DNA of 64,000 nucleotides from Comamonadaceae bacterium (GTDB lineage: Bacteria > Pseudomonadota > Gammaproteobacteria > Burkholderiales > Burkholderiaceae_C), in NCBI GenBank assembly GCA_021299875.1, contig JAJTEW010000002.1:1-64000 (forward strand), given 5' to 3'. Positions within the stretch are counted from its first letter, which is position 1, and each line of letters starts with the position of its first letter. Shown here one piece after another: positions 61,845 through 64,000 of the stretch. The notes under the pieces are model-generated. The model was given only the letters and a program-made list of their open reading frames with translations. It did not search any database and was not told the origin of the DNA. The position numbers and the translations under genes are program-made.

Positions 61845-61918
61845 GTGTGTGAGGGCATGCGGCGGGTGACGATTTTCGGGACCCCGTCATGAGGAGCCCG
61901 CCGCATGCCCTCACACAC
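61845..61918. repeat. Perfect 22-bp inverted repeat (large palindromic hairpin)
   Basis: The arm at 61845-61866 and the arm at 61897-61918 are exact reverse complements over 22 bp, separated by 30 nt that contain a nested 5-bp stem TGACG/CGTCA. It lies between the GST start and the end of the NDUFA9-like gene, both on the minus strand. No T-tract follows on either strand, so it is not a standard intrinsic terminator. It might be a transposon-end remnant or a site for a DNA-binding protein. Confidence 0.75.
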
Positions 61919-61943
61919 CCACAAAAGCGCTTTGCACTTGGAA

Positions 61944-62903
61944 TCAGCGCCCCGCGCCCGATCGCCAACGGTTCAACTTGCTGCGTGGGCCGCGGTGGCC
62001 CAGATAGGTCGGCGCCACGCCCGCAGCCGATGCGGCCGTGATGCCCAAGGCGGCAAGACCTGGCAGCAGGCCCGTGGCCACGTTGTCCACCTTCATGGAC
62101 GCCAGGTTGTCCCGGCTCATCAAAGGCTCACCCGGCGCCAACTCCATGGCCGCCGCTTGCAGCCAGCCTACCCACATCGGCAAACCCAACACCGGGCGAC
62201 CTCGGCCGTGGTTCACCCCCGCCCACTGGCCAGCGCGTTGCACCAACTCGCCCAAGCTCAGCATGTCCGGGCCGCACAGCTCGTAGGTTTGGCCGATGGT
62301 GGCGGGCTGTTGCAAGCAGGTCACCACCGCGCGTGCCACATCCCCCACCCACACGGGGGCAAAGCGTGTGCCGCTGCCTGCCAGGGGCATGAAAGGGGCT
62401 ACGGTTTGCAGCTCAGCAAACAGGTTGAGGAATTTGTCTTCAGCCCCAAAAATCACGCTCGGGCGCAGCACCGTCAGCTGCAGGCCTGCTGCTTGCAAAA
62501 CCGCTTCGCCGCGCGCCTTGCTGCGTTGGTACATCGAGGGGCCTTGCGGGTCGGCGCCCAGCGCACTCACATGCACCAGCCTTTGCACGCCCGCTTTTTT
62601 CATGGCACTGGCGATCTTGCCGGGCAAGTTCACATGCACGTTCTCAAAGCGGTCTTCGTTGCCGTGCAGCACCGCCACCAAATTGACCACCGCATCGTGA
62701 CCGTGCATCAGGCCTGCCAGATCGGCCTCGCTGTGCACAGAGGCCTCAATCACCGTGAGCCCGGGCAAACTTTGCACCTTGCCGGCGTTCACGGCGCGGC
62801 GGGTGGGCACGCTGATCTGCCAGCCCAAGCGCGTCAGTTGTTCGCACACTTGGCGGCCGACAAAGCCGGTACCGCCCAGTACGAGAATGCGTGGCGCGCT
62901 CAT
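61944..62903 (-). CDS. NDUFA9-like NAD(P)-binding protein (atypical SDR)
   Basis: The 319-residue protein begins with the Rossmann motif ILVLGGTGFVGRQVCEQL (about 6), continues DAVVNLVAVLHGN, LVHVSALGAD and YQRSKARGEAVL (Tyr-x-x-x-Lys, about 135), then VLRPSVIFG. This is the pattern of complex-I-type NDUFA9 and related atypical SDRs that bind cofactor without clear enzymatic role. ATG 62903 overlaps the next-upstream peptidase stop by 4 nt, so the two genes form an operon. Confidence 0.87.
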   Translation of the reverse strand: MSAPRILVLGGTGFVGRQVCEQLTRLGWQISVPTRRAVNAGKVQSLPGLTVIEASVHSEADLAGLMHGHDAVVNLVAVLHGNEDRFENVHVNLPGKIASAMKKAGVQRLVHVSALGADPQGPSMYQRSKARGEAVLQAAGLQLTVLRPSVIFGAEDKFLNLFAELQTVAPFMPLAGSGTRFAPVWVGDVARAVVTCLQQPATIGQTYELCGPDMLSLGELVQRAGQWAGVNHGRGRPVLGLPMWVGWLQAAAMELAPGEPLMSRDNLASMKVDNVATGLLPGLAALGITAASAAGVAPTYLGHRGPRSKLNRWRSGAGR

Positions 62904-63988
62904 GTCGCGCTCAAGCCATGAATGGCTTGGTGCATGGCGTCCATGGCCTGAGCCACGATCTGGGAGCGCCATGTGTCGGTGTCGACATAAAACGCGTCCA
63001 TCAGGTCTTGCTTGATCTGTTTTTTCAGGGCTTCAGGCGCTTCGGGGTGCAGGTGCAGCCAATGCTCGCCGCGCAAAGCACCGATGACCTTGTCTTGTGT
63101 CTGCGTGCCGTATTCCATGGCAATGCCGGTGTACTCGGCTTGAGGGCATTCCTGGTAAGCCGCCATCCACATCAGGCCTGTGAGGAATGCCGAGGTGGAT
63201 GAGCCGTCGTAAATCGAGGTGATGCCCTGACCCCACCAAGTTTTGGCCCGGGCAAAGGCCGAGGCGTCGTCGGCGCAGGCAAAAATGCGCTCGCCCACGC
63301 CGCTGGGGCCCAGGCCCGTGTGCAGGTCGATCCAGGCCATTTTTTGGCATGACTGGGCATATTTCTGCAGCACCTTGCGCAAAGTCAGGTTGCTCCAAGT
63401 GGGGGCCTGGCCACCAAAGAACAGGCCGTCCGGAAATTCGTGCTGCCCTTGGGAAACGGCGGCCTGAAAGGCTTTCATGCCGCGCTCGGCGATGTACTGG
63501 CCGGTGGCCGCCGCATTGGCGGCATCGGGTGGCCAGACCTCTGGCAACAACAAGGGGTGGATTTCCCTGTAGGCCTCGTTGCTGGGCAGAGGTTTTGAAA
63601 AATCCTGAAAATTGCGGTTGATGTCCACGTTTTCGTGGGTCACCCGGCGCACATGCGAGAACCCGTGCGGGTTGAGCGCATGGATGTAAAGCACGGCCAC
63701 GCCCTGGGCTTTGGCCGCTGCGCGCCAAGCGTGGTTGTGCAGGGCATGGATTTGTACGCCGGAGCCGCAATAACCCTCTACACCGTGGCAAGCGCTGCTG
63801 ATGATCAGCAGCTGCTGGGCATCGGCCGCGCCGTCCAGCACCACGTCCATGGCCAGAGTTTCACCGTCCCGACCGGGCAGGGGGTGGATGTTCGAGTCCA
63901 CCTGCAGGCCAGCGTTTTGGGCGGCATTCAGGAATTTTTCACGGGCCTGCGCGTAGCTTTTGGAAAAGCCATGTTGGATGTCGATCAT
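62900..63988 (-). CDS. DUF2817/M14-type metallopeptidase family protein
   Basis: The 362-residue protein matches DUF2817, related to M14 carboxypeptidases and succinylglutamate desuccinylases. Zinc-ligand-like positions are SACHGVEGYCGSG (His and Glu, about 66-72) and the later DLHTGLGPSG (His, about 217); ENVDINRNFQDF (about 120) supplies Asn-Arg as in M14 substrate binding; EYGTQ near 295 may give the catalytic Glu. No signal peptide, so probably cytosolic; substrate unknown. It is upstream of and coupled to the NDUFA9-like gene. The window ends 12 nt before its start. Confidence 0.85.
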   Translation of the reverse strand: MIDIQHGFSKSYAQAREKFLNAAQNAGLQVDSNIHPLPGRDGETLAMDVVLDGAADAQQLLIISSACHGVEGYCGSGVQIHALHNHAWRAAAKAQGVAVLYIHALNPHGFSHVRRVTHENVDINRNFQDFSKPLPSNEAYREIHPLLLPEVWPPDAANAAATGQYIAERGMKAFQAAVSQGQHEFPDGLFFGGQAPTWSNLTLRKVLQKYAQSCQKMAWIDLHTGLGPSGVGERIFACADDASAFARAKTWWGQGITSIYDGSSTSAFLTGLMWMAAYQECPQAEYTGIAMEYGTQTQDKVIGALRGEHWLHLHPEAPEALKKQIKQDLMDAFYVDTDTWRSQIVAQAMDAMHQAIHGLSAT

Positions 63989-64000
63989 GCGGGGGCCGGT

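Noticed and set aside
61798..61943. The 22-bp palindrome as terminator of the NDUFA9-like gene
   Set aside because: No T-tract after the hairpin on the minus strand and an unusually long perfect stem; kept as a repeat instead.

Overview
The window reads as chromosomal DNA of a betaproteobacterium of the order Burkholderiales, most likely family Comamonadaceae (Limnohabitans-like). This rests on gene families and gene order recognised by eye (Bug/TctC receptors, TRAP, ahcY-tlyA-metF behind an SAH riboswitch, Porin_4-type porins, ybeZ-ybeY, ruvAB); no database search was possible. Coding density is high, GC is roughly 60 percent, and many neighbouring genes overlap by 1-4 nt. No tRNA, rRNA or CRISPR array was seen.

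Layout. 1-1.5 kb: end of a type II secretion cluster (gspI partial, gspH, gspG; gspC divergent). 1.5-4.3 kb: ilvA, translationally coupled to an upstream MNT nucleotidyltransferase/HEPN toxin-antitoxin-like pair, with phased operator-like repeats and a candidate small RNA upstream. 4.3-7.1 kb: an OsmC-family protein, coq7 and a porin. 7.3-16.9 kb: a catabolic island with a TetR regulator, a TRAP transporter, a shikimate/quinate-dehydrogenase-like enzyme, an HPPD-like protein, a 3-dehydroshikimate-dehydratase-like TIM barrel and a tripartite tricarboxylate transporter. This looks like uptake and conversion of quinate/shikimate-type hydroaromatics towards protocatechuate. 17-27.2 kb: an orphan Bug receptor, a DUF3047 lipoprotein and a seven-gene peptide ABC operon with two binding proteins and an internal M20 amidohydrolase. 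27.2-30.6 kb: a rearranged patch with a hipB-like gene, a cut-off hipA start, an inverted second porin without a usable start codon, an AT-rich gap and a tyrosine recombinase carrying an antitoxin-like N-terminus. 30.6-34.7 kb: a second tripartite transporter with two receptors. 34.9-36.6 kb: a ZorAB-like (MotAB-like) pair.

36.7-64 kb is mostly housekeeping: SAH riboswitch-ahcY-tlyA-metF (methyl cycle), ybeY and phoH/ybeZ, ruvAB, dbpA, a LysR regulator, the aapJQMP amino-acid transporter behind a sigma-54-type promoter, pyrC, a DUF3025 gene, htpX, then a minus-strand run (SDR, two FolB-family genes, ttcA, DUF4136 lipoprotein, histidine phosphatase). After this come a MidA-like methyltransferase, infA, trxC, cca, a GST, an NDUFA9-like protein and a DUF2817 peptidase.

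The most interesting places are the two inverted porin copies about 20 kb apart, one apparently silent and sitting between a broken hipA and a recombinase; the MNT-HEPN-ilvA operon with its leader; and the compact ZorAB-like pair without the other Zorya genes.
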